A stretch of 64,000 nt of DNA from Streptomyces glaucescens (GCF_000761215.1 NZ_CP009438.1:7172501-7236500); one strand, 5' to 3'. Positions 1 through 8,583 are shown, counted from the stretch's first letter. Numbers and translations are program-made. Notes: generated by a model not told the origin, from the letters alone.

Positions 1-586
1 CCGCGGTGACCGGTCCCAGCAGATGGACCAGCGCGGACAGGTAGTACGGGCCCATGTCGAGCAGCGGTCCGCCGCCCGGACGGTAGTAGAACTCCGGGTC
101 CGGGTGCCAGATCTCGTGCCCCGGGGTGGTCATGAACGCGGTCGCGGCCACCGGAGTTCCGATCAGGCCGTCGTCGACGGCCCGGCGGGCGGTCTGGATG
201 CCGGTGCCGAGGACGGTGTCCGGCGCGCAGCCGACACGGACGCCTGCGGCCCGGGCGGCGGCGAGCACGGCCGCGGCCTCCTCGCGGGTGGCGGCCAGCG
301 GCTTCTCGCCGTACACGTGCTTGCCCGCGGCGATCGCGGCCAGCGCGACCTCGGCGTGCACGGCGGGCACGGTCAGATTGAGCACGGCGTCGACGTCGTC
401 GCGGGCGAGGAGTTCCGCCACGCTTCCGGCCACCGCGGCACCGGTGCCCGCCGCGGCCTCGGTGGCGCGGGTCGCGTCGAGATCGGTCACCGCGGTCAGC
501 CGCAGTCCGGGCGTCCTGGCCAGGGTGTCGAGGTACTGGCCGCTGATGTTGCCCGCCCCGACGAGGCCGACCCGGAGCACGCTCAC
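1..586 (-). CDS. Gfo/Idh/MocA family oxidoreductase (partial)
   Basis: Starts with GTG at 586 and runs off the left edge, so only about 195 N-terminal residues are visible. The start VSVLRVGLVGAGNISGQYL shows the Rossmann GxGxxx dinucleotide-binding loop, and the GEKPLA block near residue 100 contains the EKP lysine typical of this family. These NAD(P)-dependent cytosolic enzymes oxidise or reduce sugars, inositols and related polyols; the exact substrate cannot be read. The GTG overlaps the TGA of the upstream ThuA-like gene by 4 bp (GTGA), so the two are probably translationally coupled and act on the same carbohydrate. Confidence 0.9.
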   Translation of the reverse strand, partial: MSVLRVGLVGAGNISGQYLDTLARTPGLRLTAVTDLDATRATEAAAGTGAAVAGSVAELLARDDVDAVLNLTVPAVHAEVALAAIAAGKHVYGEKPLAATREEAAAVLAAARAAGVRVGCAPDTVLGTGIQTARRAVDDGLIGTPVAATAFMTTPGHEIWHPDPEFYYRPGGGPLLDMGPYYLSALVHLLGPVTA

Positions 587-1263
587 CGGCTCGCCCACAG
601 CAGCCCCCGCTCGGTCAGGGTGCGCACCTCGGGCACGTCGAAGTCGTCCGCCTTGTGGCCGATGGCCGAGACGAAGACGCGTCCCGCTCCGTGCCGGCGC
701 GTCCACACGGCGGGCATCACGACGCGGGCCTCACGGTCCGCACGGTACTGGTCCGCGGCGAAGGTCGTGGTGGCGAGTACGTCGACGGCCGGGTCGGTGG
801 CGACCCAGTACTGCTCGGTGTGCACCCGGAAGTCGGCGAGCCCGCGCGTGACCGGGTGGCCGGACCGCTCGGGCACCAGGTTCACCGTGTGGTCGACGAA
901 GCCGGGCGGGTGCATGAGGAACTGGCCGCCGGTCAGCAGGAAGTAGTCCAGGTCGCCGCGGAAGGCGTCGACGATCCCGCCGTGCCAGCCGGCGAGGCCG
1001 GTCCCGGCCCGCACGGCCGCCGACAGGCCGCGGCTCTGCTCGGCGGTGATGTCACCCATGGTCCAGCACTGCACCACCAGGTCGGTGGCGGCGAGCCGTT
1101 CGGCGTCCTCGTAGACCGCGAGGTCCTCCGCGGTGTCGACGGTGTAGCCGCTGTCCTTCAGGAACGGCACGAAGAGATCCGTGAGGGTGACCGGGTCGTG
1201 CCCCTCCCAGCCGCCGCGGACCACCAGCGCGCGACGGTTCGTCGTGCCGGTCACGGGCGTCAC
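583..1263 (-). CDS. ThuA-like domain protein
   Basis: About 226 residues of the ThuA (trehalose-utilisation, glutamine-amidotransferase-like fold) family. Visible blocks include ALVVRGGWEGHDP near the N-terminus, GTGLAGWHGGIVDAF in the middle, GGQFLMHPPG and PAVWTRRHGAGRVF with a final SAIGHKADDF. The family occurs in sugar-catabolic operons, often beside Gfo/Idh/MocA oxidoreductases as here; a 3-keto-sugar role is likely but not shown. GTG at 1263 is chosen as start; GTG at 1254 is an alternative with better spacing from the GGAAGG upstream. The open frame extends further upstream but its composition there is not protein-like. Confidence 0.8.
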   Translation of the reverse strand: MTPVTGTTNRRALVVRGGWEGHDPVTLTDLFVPFLKDSGYTVDTAEDLAVYEDAERLAATDLVVQCWTMGDITAEQSRGLSAAVRAGTGLAGWHGGIVDAFRGDLDYFLLTGGQFLMHPPGFVDHTVNLVPERSGHPVTRGLADFRVHTEQYWVATDPAVDVLATTTFAADQYRADREARVVMPAVWTRRHGAGRVFVSAIGHKADDFDVPEVRTLTERGLLWASR

Positions 1264-1959
1264 GCCCTTCCGCCGCTGGTGCGCGGCAGGGCCCACCGGC
1301 CGTGGGAGAGCGGTCGGGAAACGCGGAGCGTCACCGGGGCGTCCCCCCTCTTCGCAGAGTGTCGCAGCCCTGTCACCTTGCTCCCTCTCCCTCGGCAACG
1401 CCGTTCCCCGCCCGGAAGTCGACCGGCCTCCGGGCACAGCGCGTCGTGACGCTAACCAGCCTCCGGGGGAGCGTCAAGACGGCAGTTCGCCACCGAGCCG
1501 CCGGCACAGGAACCGGCCGCGGGCCCGGATCGTGGCCGCGTCGTCGCCGCTGGTGGGGCGAGCGCCGGTAGCAGACCGGCGTAGCCGTGCCGGGCGATGT
1601 CGAAGGGTGGCCCGACGGACACCGCGGCGCCGCGGCCGGCGCGCAGCGGACGACGCGCACGGCAGGCAGGGCGGCGCAACAGGCCGAGGGCACGCCTGGG
1701 AGGGCGACGCCGTACGAGATCGCCCTCGACGCCCTCCCGTCACAGGAAGCAGCAGTGCGGGGCGCTCGTGCATGCCACCCCGGAAGTTCGCGGGCACCGG
1801 TGAGGCTCCGCGCCCCCGCCCGGGCGAGAACCGTCGTGGCCGGCCCGCCGGACCACTCGTCACGGGCATCGCGGAGCCGAACCGTCAGACGTGCCCCCTC
1901 GCGTCCGGCGCCGGGGGACCGGCGCGGCCGGAGTCCCGGACCACCCGCCACGACGGCTC
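1264..1959. other. Long intergenic region without a supported gene
   Basis: Roughly 700 bp between the divergently transcribed ThuA-like and aldo/keto reductase genes. Long open frames exist on both strands but are Arg/Pro/Ala-rich, lack family resemblance and have no ribosome binding site, as expected for chance frames at high G+C. It must contain the promoter of the leftward pair; I could not place it. Confidence 0.5.
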
Positions 1960-1990
1960 TTGACCTGGAGCGCGCTCCAGATCCCAGAAT
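1960..1990 (+). promoter_or_regulatory. MerR-type promoter with 19-bp spacer and palindromic operator
   Basis: TTGACC at 1960-1965 and CAGAAT at 1985-1990 are separated by 19 bp, the overlong spacer characteristic of MerR-activated promoters. The 16-bp perfect palindrome CTGGAGCGCGCTCCAG (1965-1980) lies within the spacer, where MerR dimers bind. Transcription would start about 7 bp after the -10, at or next to the ATG at 1998, and no Shine-Dalgarno lies in between, so the mRNA is probably leaderless. The second gene of the operon encodes a MerR protein. Confidence 0.75.
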
Positions 1991-1997
1991 CGGCGGC

Positions 1998-2936
1998 ATG
2001 GAGATCACCGACCCGCACATCGTCCTCGGCACCATGGACTTCGGCACCCGCGTGGACCCCGATCGCGCGTTCGCGATCCTCGATGCCTTCGTCGCCGGCG
2101 GCGGCGTCTGGCTCGACACGGCGAACTGCTATTCCTTCTGGGCCGACCCCAGTGGCGTCGGCGGCGCCAGCGAGCGCGTCATCGGAGCGTGGCTGCGGGC
2201 CCGCCCGGGCGTGCGTGACGCGGTGCGGATCGCGACGAAGGTCCGGCACAACCCGCTCGTGCCGCACTCCTGGCCGGAGAGCGCCGAGGGACTCTCCGCG
2301 CGGGCCGTCCACGACGGCGTGGAGCAGAGCCTGGAACGCCTGGGCGTGGATCACGTCGACCTGCTGTGGGCCCATGCCGAGGACCGCACCGTGCCGCTGG
2401 AGGAGACGGTCGGCGCCTTCGGCGAGCTGGTCGCGAAGGGAGCGGCCCTGCGGATCGGGGCGGCGAACCATGCGGCCTGGCGGGTGGAGCGCGCCCGGTC
2501 ACTGGCGCGCGAGCAGCGCGTGGAGCCGTGGACGGCCCTGCAACTGCGCCACTCACTGGTCCAACCGCGCCCGCTCACCCCCCTCGCGGAGTCCGGCCAC
2601 CGCCTGCTCACCGCCGAGGACCTGGACCTGGCACGTGCGGAGGGACTCGCCGTCTGGTCGTACAGCTCACTGATCTGGGGCTCCTACGAACGGGCGGACA
2701 AGCCACTGCCGCAGACCTATGATCATCCCGGAACGACCCGGGTGCTCGCGGTCCTGGACGACATCGCCGGCGAGCTCTCGGTCACGAGGAACCAGGTCGT
2801 TCTCGCATGGCTGATGAGCCAGGGGATCGACCCCATCGTCGGCGCGAGCCGGGTGGAGCACGTCGAACAGGCACTCGCCGCACGCCGTGTGCGGCTCGGC
2901 GACGAGCACCTCACGCGCTTCGCCGAGGCGCGGTAG
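1998..2936 (+). CDS. Aldo/keto reductase
   Basis: 312-residue cytosolic NADPH-dependent oxidoreductase of the aldo/keto reductase family, a TIM barrel. The expected catalytic set is present: Asp40 and Tyr45 (DTANCY), Lys81 (IATKVRHN) and His126 (LLWAHAED). The C-terminal segment with QVVLAWLMSQGIDPIVGASR is the usual NADPH-site end of the barrel. ATG at 1998 matches the family N-terminus; longer in-frame extension upstream is not protein-like. It is probably transcribed leaderless from the MerR-type promoter ending at 1990 and is followed after 22 bp by the MerR gene, so it is likely the target of that regulator. Substrate unknown. Confidence 0.93.
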   Translation: MEITDPHIVLGTMDFGTRVDPDRAFAILDAFVAGGGVWLDTANCYSFWADPSGVGGASERVIGAWLRARPGVRDAVRIATKVRHNPLVPHSWPESAEGLSARAVHDGVEQSLERLGVDHVDLLWAHAEDRTVPLEETVGAFGELVAKGAALRIGAANHAAWRVERARSLAREQRVEPWTALQLRHSLVQPRPLTPLAESGHRLLTAEDLDLARAEGLAVWSYSSLIWGSYERADKPLPQTYDHPGTTRVLAVLDDIAGELSVTRNQVVLAWLMSQGIDPIVGASRVEHVEQALAARRVRLGDEHLTRFAEAR

Positions 2937-2958
2937 CGGCCATGACCGAAGGAGCCCC

Positions 2959-3324
2959 GTGAACACCCTGAGCCCGGCAGCGGCAGCCGACCGCACCGGT
3001 GTCTCCATCGACACACTGCGCTACTACGAGCGTGAAGGACTCATCGGTCCCATCCGGCGCTCGGTCGGCGGGCGCAGGGAGTACACCGAGGACGACCTCT
3101 TCTGGATCGGCCTGGTCACGTGTTTCCGCGAGGCCGGTCTCGGCATCGCGGACCTGCGGGGGTTCGTCGCCATCCTGCGCGCCGACCACCCCCCGCAGGA
3201 GCGGGTCGCCTTCCTCCGCGAACGCCGCGCCGCCCTGGAAGGGCGGGTGGCGGCGCTGCGCCGGGCCATGGAGGTACTCGACGACAAGATCGCCTACTAC
3301 GGCGGGGCGGCGGGAACCCCGTAG
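2959..3324 (+). CDS. MerR-family transcriptional regulator
   Basis: 121 residues. An N-terminal winged HTH reads AAAADRTGVSIDTLRYYERE, the standard MerR recognition region, followed by a helical dimerisation segment (residues ~75-115). Length and the short C-terminal tail match the small YyaN/AdhR-like MerR proteins that respond to aldehydes or electrophiles. The GTG start at 2959 follows AAGGAG. There is no obvious Cys cluster for metal binding. It lies 22 bp after the aldo/keto reductase and probably activates the operon through the palindrome at 1965-1980 (inference). Confidence 0.92.
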   Translation: MNTLSPAAAADRTGVSIDTLRYYEREGLIGPIRRSVGGRREYTEDDLFWIGLVTCFREAGLGIADLRGFVAILRADHPPQERVAFLRERRAALEGRVAALRRAMEVLDDKIAYYGGAAGTP

Positions 3325-3375
3325 CCGGGCCACAATTGCCGTACCCACTCGACTCGGAGGCCCGCCCCCAGTGGA

Positions 3376-4008
3376 TCACGGCGCCGCGACGAGGAGGTGA
3401 GCCGCGAGTACGACGATCAGGACGCTGGAGGCCATGGCGGTGACGAGCCGCCCGCGACTGCTGGTCAGCGTCCGGCCGAGCAGTGCCCCGCCTCCCGCGA
3501 GAAGCAACTGCCAGCTGCTGGACGCCGCGAAGGCCGCGAGGACGAACACGGCCTGCTCGACGAGGCTGGGGGCCGCGGTGGTCCGAGTGCCGAGCACGAG
3601 CGCCGCGAAGTAGATCACGGTCATGGGGTTCATCATCGTGATCCCCAGCATCCCCAGGTAGGCCCGCACCGGACTGAGGGGGACCTCCTCGGCCCGGGTG
3701 CTCGACCGCCGCGTGCGGTAGCCGCTGATCGCCGCGGCGCCGCTGCGGACCGCCAACGCGATGAGCACCAGGGCCGACACCCATCGCAGGGGAACCGTGA
3801 TCGTCTCGATGAACGGGACGAGGACGGAACCGCCGAGTGCGGCGATCAGCGCGTACAGGCCGTCGGCGGTCGCGACCCCCAGTGCGGCACAGGCGCCGAT
3901 CTTCAGACGTGTCCGGGCTGTCAGGGCCACGAGGTAGGTCGCCACGGGGCCCACGGGCACGGCGATGCCGTAACCGGCGAGGAGGCCCGCGACCAGGGCG
4001 GCGATCAC
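3376..4008 (-). CDS. LysE-family amino-acid exporter
   Basis: 210-residue polytopic membrane protein. The first segment with AGYGIAVPVGPVATYLV carries the PVGP signature of LysE/RhtB translocators, and the central GITMMNPMTVIYFAALVLG matches the conserved NP motif of the second half. About six hydrophobic segments are seen. GTG at 4008 gives the normal family length; longer in-frame extension is Pro/Arg-rich and non-membrane. Expected role is proton-driven export of amino acids or similar small molecules. It stands alone and converges on the MerR gene. Confidence 0.88.
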   Translation of the reverse strand: MIAALVAGLLAGYGIAVPVGPVATYLVALTARTRLKIGACAALGVATADGLYALIAALGGSVLVPFIETITVPLRWVSALVLIALAVRSGAAAISGYRTRRSSTRAEEVPLSPVRAYLGMLGITMMNPMTVIYFAALVLGTRTTAAPSLVEQAVFVLAAFAASSSWQLLLAGGGALLGRTLTSSRGRLVTAMASSVLIVVLAAHLLVAAP

Positions 4009-4159
4009 GTGTGCGCGAGCATCGGCCTTCGCGGTCGGCCGGGCTGCTGCTGGACTCGCACCGGTCGGACGGCGGCGGTCAGCGGCAGGGGGCGGTGAGT
4101 CGTGGTCATGCGCAGATGGTGAGGCAACCGCGGCTGGCGGGGCAACCGGTTTGGAGACA

Positions 4160-4783
4160 CGTGGTGGCCCGTCAGACCGAAGAACCGCTGGGCGACGCGG
4201 GACGCACCGAACGCCGGGGCACGCCGTTGAGGAGCGCCGACGACCTGATGGCCTGGCTGGACGCGCTGCTGGACGGACTGGGCTCGCCCGCACCCACCTG
4301 TGCGGTCACTCGTACGGCGCCTGGCTGGCCGTCAGGTACGCGCTGCGCGCACCCCGGCGGGTCGACCGTCTCGCCCTCGTCGATCCCACCCAGGTGTTCG
4401 CCGGATTCCGCGCGGGCTACCTGCTGCGGGCGCTGCCCACCCTGCTCCGGCCGAGTGAGGTCCGTGCCCGCGCCTTCCTGGCCTGGGAGACAGCGGGCCT
4501 CCGCCTGGACGAGACCTGGCGGCGTGTGTACGCCCTCGCGGCCACTGTCCCCGGCCGCAAGCTCATCGCCGGCGGCCGTCCACGCACCGCCGGCCTCCGG
4601 ATGCCCGTGCTGGTGCTGCTCGCGGAGAACAGCCGCGCCCACCACGCCGCCGAAGTCGCCGAGGAGGCCCGCCGGACGCTCCCGCAGGGCCAGGTCGTCC
4701 TGCTCCCCGGCGCCACCCGCCACTCCCTGCCGCTCACCGCGCCGAAGCCGCTGAACGACCGGCTGATCGACTTCTTGGGCTGA
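4160..4783 (+). pseudogene. Alpha/beta hydrolase, 5'-truncated and frameshifted
   Basis: The C-terminal part reads THLCGHSYGAWLAVRYALRAP (nucleophile elbow GHSYG), then HAPRRVDRLALVDPTQ-like and the LIDFLG end near 4780, typical of alpha/beta hydrolases. The preceding family segment (GDAGRT...LRSADDLMAWLDALLDGLG) is present but in another frame; the two join only if one base is added in the GGG of CTGGGCTCGCC near 4282. No start codon or N-terminal strands with the oxyanion loop can be found, because that region overlaps the divergent LysE promoter side. Most likely a decaying gene. Confidence 0.75.
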
Positions 4784-4859
4784 CAGCGCCGCACGACCCG
4801 GCACGTCGGCTCGGCCGGCCACCTGCCCGGAGGGGCGGCACGGGCTGTGCGGCAGGGGC

Positions 4860-6395
4860 TCAGCCGGTCAGGTGGCCGATCACGGCACGCATCGCCTGCC
4901 GCAGGACGGGCCGGGTCTCCTCGGGCGGGTCGACGGTCTCGAAGCCGTGGTGACCGTTGGGGAGGTCGACCAGTTCCAGCCGCACCGGGGCGTCCCCGGC
5001 CGCGGCGACGAACGCCTCGACCGTCGCGGCGATCTCGGGTGTCTCCCGCCCGGCGCGCAGGAGCACGACGGGCAGGGCGCCCGCCCGGGGGAGGGCGTCG
5101 ACCGGATGGAACCGGTGCCCGACCGGCCCCCAGGCGGGCAGCGGCGCCAGGATCGGGTAGGAGGCGGCCAGGCAGCGCAGCCAGGCGGGCGGTTGTGCCA
5201 GCCACGGCGCGCTGAGCAGGCCGCCACCGGAGAAGAACCACAGGGCGATCCGCTCGGCGTCCACCCGGGGATCCGCACGCACCAGTTCCACGGCGGCCGT
5301 GACGTCCGCGGCGGCACGCTCGTAGTCACCGATGTCGTGCAGACGGTGGTCGAGGGTCGCGCCGACCATCCCCTCGGCGGCCGCCAGGCGCGCGTACCCC
5401 ACCAGCGTCGGCCACTCGCGCGGGCCCGGCCGTGCCCCGGCGGGCACCGGACCGCCGTGCACGAAGACCACGGCCGGCCGCGGGCCCTCGGCCTCCTGAG
5501 GCACGTAGAGGTCGACATGTTCCTCGCGGTCGCGGGGCAGTTCGGGCACGTCCAGCGGGAACGGGCGCAGATGGGCGGGCGGTTCGGCGCCGGCACCGGC
5601 CGCCCGCAGCCGGTGCCCCTCACCGGCCGCGGCCCGCAGCAGGACGTCCGCCAGCTCGGCGGGGCAGGACAGCATCGGCCAGTGCCCGGTGGGCAGTTCG
5701 AAGAAGGTGACGTGTGGCCCGGCCAGGGCCGCCAGCGCGGGATCACCGAAGTCGACGAGCCGCTGCACCAGTTCGATGCCGGCACCGTTGCGGGTGCACA
5801 GCACGCCGGTGGCCGGCACCGCGGCCACCGCCCCGGTCAGCCGCAGCGGCTGCAGCAGGGTCCCCAGGGGCTGCGGTACGGCCGTGCGGGCCAGCCGCTC
5901 CCACGCCGCCTCGCCGACGCCGGCCGTACTGCCCCAGCGCCGCCACTCCTCCGGGCCGGGCGGCTCCAGCACGCCGTCACGCTCACCCCGCTCCGCCCGT
6001 CCCGCCAGCTCCGCACGCAGCGCCGGGTCCGGTACCGCCGCCAGCGCCGGAACACCGTTGCGCGGCATCGGGCAATCCAGGTACACGACCCGGGCGATGC
6101 GCCGTGCCCGTCGGTCGGCGGCCCCGAGCACCGGATGGATGCCATAGTCGTGACCGACGAGCACGATCTCCTCACCCCCTGCCGCGTCCGGTGCGCCCAC
6201 CGCGTCGATCGCCGCGACCACGTCGGCGATGTGCGTCTCCAGGTCCACCCGCGCCGAACCGGCCGGGCAGCCCGCGTCCATGCCGGTGAGCCGCACCGCA
6301 CGCACCCCACTGCCCGCCGCTTCCAGCCGCGCCGCCGTCTCCTGCCACACCTGGGCGCCGGTGAACGCCCCCGCGACCATGATGAACACCGCCAT
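4860..6395 (-). CDS. Two-domain (tandem) alpha/beta hydrolase
   Basis: 511 residues carrying two complete alpha/beta-hydrolase domains. Domain 1 (about 1-255) resembles EstC/salicylate-esterase-like enzymes, but its nucleophile elbow is GHDYG with Asp83 instead of Ser; a His is available in LPTGHWPML. Domain 2 (about 275-511) resembles dienelactone-hydrolase/acetyl-esterase-like proteins, with HGG oxyanion motif (VVFVHGGPVP), nucleophile Ser389 in WFFSGGG and His near 482 (NGHHGF). ATG at 6395 follows GAGGAG. The gene is divergent from a MerR regulator and has a 19-bp-spacer promoter, so it is likely its induced target. Confidence 0.88.
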   Translation of the reverse strand: MAVFIMVAGAFTGAQVWQETAARLEAAGSGVRAVRLTGMDAGCPAGSARVDLETHIADVVAAIDAVGAPDAAGGEEIVLVGHDYGIHPVLGAADRRARRIARVVYLDCPMPRNGVPALAAVPDPALRAELAGRAERGERDGVLEPPGPEEWRRWGSTAGVGEAAWERLARTAVPQPLGTLLQPLRLTGAVAAVPATGVLCTRNGAGIELVQRLVDFGDPALAALAGPHVTFFELPTGHWPMLSCPAELADVLLRAAAGEGHRLRAAGAGAEPPAHLRPFPLDVPELPRDREEHVDLYVPQEAEGPRPAVVFVHGGPVPAGARPGPREWPTLVGYARLAAAEGMVGATLDHRLHDIGDYERAAADVTAAVELVRADPRVDAERIALWFFSGGGLLSAPWLAQPPAWLRCLAASYPILAPLPAWGPVGHRFHPVDALPRAGALPVVLLRAGRETPEIAATVEAFVAAAGDAPVRLELVDLPNGHHGFETVDPPEETRPVLRQAMRAVIGHLTG

Positions 6396-6448
6396 GGCTC
6401 TCTCCTCACGTCCGTGACCGGGCGCTTCGGCCCCGCCCGGGCGCCGCT

Positions 6449-6479
6449 ACCGTAGGAACTCCCCCAGAGGGAGGTTCAA
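6449..6479 (-). promoter_or_regulatory. MerR-type promoter and operator for the tandem hydrolase
   Basis: Read on the minus strand: TTGAAC (6479-6474), a 19-bp spacer (6473-6455) and TACGGT (6454-6449). The spacer contains an inverted repeat, GAACTCCCC facing GGGAGGTTC on the plus strand (about 6457-6477). The 19-bp spacing and dyad are hallmarks of MerR control. The dyad also covers the GAGGGAGG that precedes the divergent MerR gene, so binding could affect the regulator's own expression. Confidence 0.72.
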
Positions 6480-6497
6480 CTGTCCACACCGCACGAG

Positions 6498-7445
6498 GTG
6501 CGCTGGAGCATCGGCGAGCTGGCCGAGCGCGCGGGTGTCACCGTCAAGACCGTCCGTTTCTACTCCGACCGTGGCCTGCTGCCCGAGGCCTCCCGCAGCA
6601 CCGGCGGACATCGCCGCTACGGCCCCGAAGCGCTGGAACGGCTGCGGCTGATCCGCTCCCTGCGCACCCTGGATCTGCCCCTTCCCGCGATACGCCGCGT
6701 CCTCGAGGACGAGGACGGGGCAGGCGGCCTCCTGGAGGACGCCGTCGCCGACCGGCTGCGCCGGCTGGGCGGCGAACTGAGCGCACTGCGCTGGCGCGAG
6801 GCGGCGCTGCGCCTGGTGCGGGACTGCCCGCCCGAGGAGCGCGCCGGCCGGCTGCGCCTGGTCGGCGCTCTGGACACCCCGCCGAGCACCGCACCGCTGG
6901 TCCGCTTCTGGCGCGCCTGGCTGCCGCCGCGCATGCCGCCCCGGGCGATCGCGGCATTCCTGGAGGCAGCCGTCCCGCAGCCGCCCGAGCAACCCCACCC
7001 GGCCCAGGCACTCGCCTTCGCCCGACTGCACGCGATGACCACGGCCCCCTGCCCCGCCGGCCGCCGGCCCCAGCCGCACGTCCACCACGTGGCAGGGGCC
7101 CGCGGAGCGGCCGTACTGTACGCGGGACTCACCGAGGCGTACGAACTGGCCGGCCCGCACCTGCGCCGGGCGGCCGACCCGTTCCCGGGCGAGGCGCTGG
7201 ACGCCTACGTGACGGCCTACGCGAGCGCCTACGGCAGCCGGGACACCCGCGACTTCCGCCGCCTGCTGGCCGCACGGCTCACGGCCGAACCCCGCCTGGA
7301 CCGGTACTGGGAGCTGACAGCCGTCGTCCTCACCCCACCCGGCGGCCGGCCCGAACCCACCCCGGGCTCCGCGGACGACTGGCTGCGCGCGGCCCTGCGG
7401 CGCGACAACGCCGAAAGCGCCTGTGAGGTGCGGGCGGTCCCGTGA
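6498..7445 (+). CDS. MerR-family regulator with large C-terminal domain
   Basis: 315 residues. Residues 1-70 form the MerR winged helix (RWSIGELAERAGVTVKTVRF then the wing with STGGHRRYG), followed by the dimerisation helix and a ~200-residue helical C-terminal domain that probably senses a ligand; I do not recognise its chemistry. GTG at 6498 gives a standard MerR start. CTG at 6480, five residues further upstream in frame and better placed after GAGGGAGG, is a real alternative. Divergent arrangement and the 19-bp-spacer promoter make the tandem hydrolase its probable target. Confidence 0.88.
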   Translation: MRWSIGELAERAGVTVKTVRFYSDRGLLPEASRSTGGHRRYGPEALERLRLIRSLRTLDLPLPAIRRVLEDEDGAGGLLEDAVADRLRRLGGELSALRWREAALRLVRDCPPEERAGRLRLVGALDTPPSTAPLVRFWRAWLPPRMPPRAIAAFLEAAVPQPPEQPHPAQALAFARLHAMTTAPCPAGRRPQPHVHHVAGARGAAVLYAGLTEAYELAGPHLRRAADPFPGEALDAYVTAYASAYGSRDTRDFRRLLAARLTAEPRLDRYWELTAVVLTPPGGRPEPTPGSADDWLRAALRRDNAESACEVRAVP

Positions 7446-7528
7446 CACGGACCCGGTTCGCGGACGGGTGCCGGGGCCCCGCCGGACACCCCCCACGCCT
7501 GCGGAGGCCCACGTGAGAGCATCCCCTC

Positions 7529-7816
7529 ATGAGCAGCGACCTGGAAGTGAGTGCGCTGGCGATCAACGTCACCGTCCCGGAGGGGCTTCGCTGGACGGAT
7601 ACCCGGCGCGGCGTGGCCTTCACACTGACCACGCTCAACGTCCGTCTCCTCCCGGACGGCCGCCTCGCCGCCAAGGCCTACGGCCGACCCGTCGCCGGCG
7701 GCCGGGGCGCCTACGTCTCGTTCGCCGTCCCCGACAGACCCGAACTGGCCGCCCTGATCGCCGAAGCCGCCGGCCGCGCCGGTGAGATGTGGGCCGCCCA
7801 TCGGGGTCTCGGCTGA
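7529..7816 (+). CDS. Conserved hypothetical protein
   Basis: 95 residues, no signal peptide or membrane segment. It begins MSSDLEVSALAINVTVPEGL and alternates short strands (NVRLLPDGRLAAKAYGRP, GAYVSFAVPD) with a C-terminal helix, suggesting a small alpha/beta protein. No family is recognised. Codon use (G+C-rich third positions) and placement with a hairpin downstream support it as a real gene. Function unknown. Confidence 0.6.
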   Translation: MSSDLEVSALAINVTVPEGLRWTDTRRGVAFTLTTLNVRLLPDGRLAAKAYGRPVAGGRGAYVSFAVPDRPELAALIAEAAGRAGEMWAAHRGLG

Positions 7817-7877
7817 GCTCCACGCGTCGTGTGCGAGGCGGCCCGTGCGTGCCGGATCGCAGCCCTGGCTCGGCTCG

Positions 7878-7929
7878 GCACCGGCTCACGGCGGGGGACC
7901 GGCCGCACCGGCTCACGGCGGGGGACCGG
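7878..7929. repeat. Direct repeat, two 25-bp copies
   Basis: An identical 25-bp unit (begins GCACCGGCTCACGG) occurs at 7878-7902 and 7905-7929, separated by CC, giving a 27-bp period. It lies in the non-coding gap between convergent genes. Probably a local duplication. Confidence 0.8.
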
Positions 7930-7986
7930 ACGCCGCAGTCCATGGTGCCGGTCCGCCGGGCCCTGAGTTTCGTCCCGGACACGGCC

Positions 7987-8035
7987 GGACCCGGTCGCCG
8001 CGGGACGGGTCCTTCGTCTCGCGGCGACCGGGTCC
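7987..8035. terminator. Bidirectional terminator-like hairpin
   Basis: Perfect 16-bp inverted repeat GGACCCGGTCGCCGCG (7987-8002) with its complement at 8020-8035 and a 17-nt loop, located between the ends of two convergent genes (7816 and 8125). No T-run follows, as usual in Streptomyces. Confidence 0.65.
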
Positions 8036-8124
8036 ATCGGTACCGGCGCGGCATCGGACACCGAGGTCGGTGTCGGCGGCGAAGCCCGCCCGAGCCTCCG
8101 CCGGAGGAGGGAGGGCTCCGCCGC

Positions 8125-8583
8125 TCACATGGCGGTACGCGCCCCCTCGTGCCTGCGGGTGAGCAGGGCGCCGAGTGCGATCATTCCGAGCCCGAGCAGC
8201 AGGTGGAGCCAGTTGTCGGCACTGTTCACGGGGACGAAGTTCGCGGCGCTGTCGTGGTCGATGATCAGGCCGTACAGCCACAGGACCAGGTAGATGGCGC
8301 CGCCCGCGAGGAGGTAGAGCCGTGCCTGGGACGCGGTGCGGGAGAGTGCCAGGCCGGCGAGGCCGAAGGCCAGATGCACGAGGTTGTGCAGGATGGACAC
8401 CTGGAAGACACCGAGGAGCTTGGCCTCGGAGTGGTGGGCGGCGAACTCCATGGTGTCGTAGTGCGTGGTGATGCCCGGGATGAAGCCGAGGACGCCGACC
8501 AGGAGGAAGACCACCCCGACGACCAGGGCGGCCTGCTGGACCGGTGTCCGGGCCGTACGAGGGGCACGTGCGTGCGTGGACAT
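8125..8583 (-). CDS. DUF4383 integral membrane protein
   Basis: 152 residues with four predicted membrane segments (AALVVGVVFLLVGVLGFIPG; LVHLAFGLAGLAL; LYLLAGGAIYLVLWLYGL; LHLLLGLGMIALGALL). The pattern GFIPGITTHYDTM and HNLVHLAFGLAGL matches actinobacterial DUF4383 proteins. ATG at 8583 is preceded by GGGGAG at good spacing. Function of the family is unknown; a conserved NWLHLLLG segment near the C-terminus is typical. Confidence 0.88.
   Translation of the reverse strand: MSTHARAPRTARTPVQQAALVVGVVFLLVGVLGFIPGITTHYDTMEFAAHHSEAKLLGVFQVSILHNLVHLAFGLAGLALSRTASQARLYLLAGGAIYLVLWLYGLIIDHDSAANFVPVNSADNWLHLLLGLGMIALGALLTRRHEGARTAM

Noticed and set aside
3837..4754. A 305-codon plus-strand frame across the LysE promoter and hydrolase remnant
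   Set aside because: Its first half is antisense to LysE; only a short stretch around 4230-4285 matches hydrolase sequence and is used as evidence of the frameshift.
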